NCBI GenBank assembly: GCA_030841245.1
Contig: JAVEDG010000059.1
Location: 1 to 6,800 of the forward strand
Direction: 5' to 3'
Length of the DNA: 6,800 nucleotides
Source of the DNA: Actinomycetota bacterium
Lineage (GTDB): Bacteria; Actinomycetota; Actinomycetes; JACCUZ01
Of this stretch, positions 6,001 through 6,800 are shown piece after piece; within the stretch, counting starts at the first letter, position 1; every line of letters begins with the position of its first letter. The notes under the pieces were generated by a model. It ran no database searches, was not told the DNA's origin, and was given only the letters and a program-made list of their open reading frames with translations. The translations under genes were made by a program, and so were the position numbers.

Positions 6001-6039
6001 GGCGGAGCAGCGACACGGTTTCGCGGCCGCAGCTCCGCC
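6001..6039 (+). terminator. Stem-loop after small ORF (possible terminator)
   Basis: GGCGGAGC at 6001-6008 pairs perfectly with GCTCCGCC at 6032-6039, an 8-bp GC-rich stem around a 23-nt loop. Within the loop GCGA (6010-6013) can pair with TCGC (6021-6024). The stem starts 7 nt after the small ORF's stop codon, the usual place for a terminator or 3' stabilising hairpin. There is no run of T after it, so it would be a non-canonical actinobacterial terminator, or instead an attenuator ahead of the next gene. Confidence 0.4.
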
Positions 6040-6073
6040 ACTCGGCCCGGCGGCCGCGTCGCCATCCGAGCCG

Positions 6074-6115
6074 TTGACGTGGTGGTCCGCCACCTCTGGC
6101 CCTACCGTTTCGGGC
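6074..6115 (+). promoter_or_regulatory. Upstream region of HD-GYP-like gene: inverted repeat and possible leaderless promoter
   Basis: TACCGT at 6103-6108 fits the TANNNT actinobacterial -10 pattern and lies 7 nt before ATG 6116, so transcription could start at the ATG itself. That would explain why no ribosome binding site is seen. TTGACG at 6074-6079 resembles a -35 but is 23 nt from the -10, too far for a standard promoter. Between them is a perfect inverted repeat GGTGG-TCCG-CCACC (6081-6094) that could be a regulator's site. All of this is pattern-based and tentative. Confidence 0.3.
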
Positions 6116-6800
6116 ATGGCCCTGGTCGCTCGTGACGCCGACCCTGACGCCGGCTCCGGCGCCCGGCTCTGCGAGATCGTCGCGTCCATCTCGTTGGCGG
6201 CCGACCTCGGCCTCGGACAGCCGATGGAGCACGTGCTGCGGTCGTGCCTGATCGCGACGGAGCTCGCCAGGCTGCTAGAGCTGCCCGACGAGGAGCGCGA
6301 GGCGACGTACTGGGTCACCCTGCTCGTCACCGCGGGCTGCACCGGGGTGTCCTACGAGCTCGCCCAGGTCTTCGGCGACGACATCGCGCTGCGATCCGGC
6401 ATGCACGGCATCGGGCCGTCCACCGGTGCGCAGCTGCGTTACTTCCTCGGCCGGGCCGGCGCCGATCGGTCGGCACTCGGTCGGACAGCGCTGCGGGCCG
6501 ACCTGCTCCGCACCCGGATGCGCGCGCTGGAGACCTCACTGTCCGCGCACTGCGCAGTCAGCGGCCGCCTCGGGGACCGGGTCGGGCTCGGGGCGGACGT
6601 CTCCTCGGCCCTCGCCCAGACCTTCGCCCGGTGGGACGGAAGGGGGATCCCGCGCGGGCTCGGAGGCGAGCGGATCGCGCTGCCCATGCGGGTCTGCCAG
6701 CTCGCCGTGACGATGGAGGTGCGTGAGCGCGAGGCCGGCCTCGAGGCGAGCGTCGATCTCGCCCGTCGTCTCAGCGGCTCGGTCCTCGACCCGTCGCTGG
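6116..6800 (+). CDS. HD-GYP-like regulator, N-terminal part (cut by window edge)
   Basis: From ATG 6116 the frame is open to the window edge (228 codons). It begins MALVARDADPDAGSGARLCE. The segment ISLAADLGLGQPMEHVLRSC (residues 25-44) is the hallmark opening of actinobacterial HD-GYP domain proteins, many of which end in a LuxR-type helix-turn-helix. H39 sits where the first metal-ligand histidine is expected. Where a classical HD-GYP has HDIG, this protein reads VTAGCTG (71-77), without the HD pair. FGDDIAL (86-92), HC at 145-146 and RWDGRGIPRGLGGERIALP (172-190, the counterpart of the HHE-DGxGYP region) are present. It is therefore probably a sensor or regulator rather than a fully active cyclic-di-GMP phosphodiesterase. 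No Shine-Dalgarno is visible, so a leaderless mRNA is possible. Its C-terminal domain lies outside the window. No other ATG or GTG start is seen nearby upstream in frame. Confidence 0.85.
   Translation, partial: MALVARDADPDAGSGARLCEIVASISLAADLGLGQPMEHVLRSCLIATELARLLELPDEEREATYWVTLLVTAGCTGVSYELAQVFGDDIALRSGMHGIGPSTGAQLRYFLGRAGADRSALGRTALRADLLRTRMRALETSLSAHCAVSGRLGDRVGLGADVSSALAQTFARWDGRGIPRGLGGERIALPMRVCQLAVTMEVREREAGLEASVDLARRLSGSVLDPSL

Noticed and set aside
6023..6030. GCGGCCGC palindrome
   Set aside because: An 8-nt GC palindrome is expected by chance in such DNA and lies within the loop of the larger stem. It carries no separate signal.
5347..6342. 331-codon minus-strand open frame across the small-ORF region
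   Set aside because: It is antisense to two real genes, has biased composition and no ribosome binding site or domain. Its passage through the intergenic region reflects the rarity of stops at this GC content.
1..6800. CRISPR arrays, tRNA/rRNA genes, insertion sequences, prophage or anti-phage genes
   Set aside because: No regularly spaced repeats, structural RNA signatures, transposase motifs, terminal inverted repeats or known defence domains were seen.

Overview
This is GC-rich DNA, roughly 70% G+C by eye, with almost every third codon position G or C. The protein families all point to an Actinomycetota chromosome: a mycothiol-style DinB/TIGR03086 protein, a TIGR02960-type ECF sigma factor, and the actinobacterial form of HD-GYP regulator. 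I cannot name the genus. There are no rRNA, tRNA, CRISPR, IS or phage features. The layout looks like ordinary, densely packed chromosome.

Left block (1-4070): a divergent regulatory and transport locus. On the minus strand lie an OmpR/PhoB-type response regulator (342-1019) and, overlapping its stop codon by 8 nt, the start of a membrane sensor histidine kinase (1-349, cut by the window edge). On the plus strand, starting about 90 nt away, are three overlapping genes: an exported or membrane-anchored LolA/RseB-like protein (1116-2216), an ABC ATPase of the BcrA/DrrA exporter type (2213-3202) and its six-helix ABC-2 permease (3189-4070). The 4-nt and 14-nt overlaps say the three are co-translated. 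The likely picture is an envelope-sensing two-component system beside the ABC exporter and extracytoplasmic partner it may control. The substrate is unknown.

Middle block (4089-5775): an ECF sigma factor with a C-terminal SnoaL-like domain (4158-5174), followed after 10 nt by a DinB-fold metal-binding protein of the TIGR03086/maleylpyruvate-isomerase type (5185-5775). No anti-sigma gene is present.

Right block (5776-6800): a 340-nt stretch without a large gene, then the first 228 codons of an HD-GYP-like regulator (6116 onward, cut by the window edge) whose HD motif is degenerate. The 340-nt stretch is structured. It holds two short hairpins and a 12-nt palindrome, then a candidate promoter, a 30-codon ORF with a good ribosome binding site (5902-5994), and an 8-bp stem-loop immediately after its stop.

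The most interesting signal is a 13-nt sequence (ACCGATGAGTTCT) found exactly twice, at 4089 upstream of the sigma gene and at 5830 upstream of the 30-codon ORF. In both places a GTC-containing box follows at the same spacing, and a start codon lies 41-44 nt beyond that box. This has the form of an ECF promoter pair. It suggests that the sigma factor controls its own operon and a nearby small-protein or small-RNA unit that I do not recognise.
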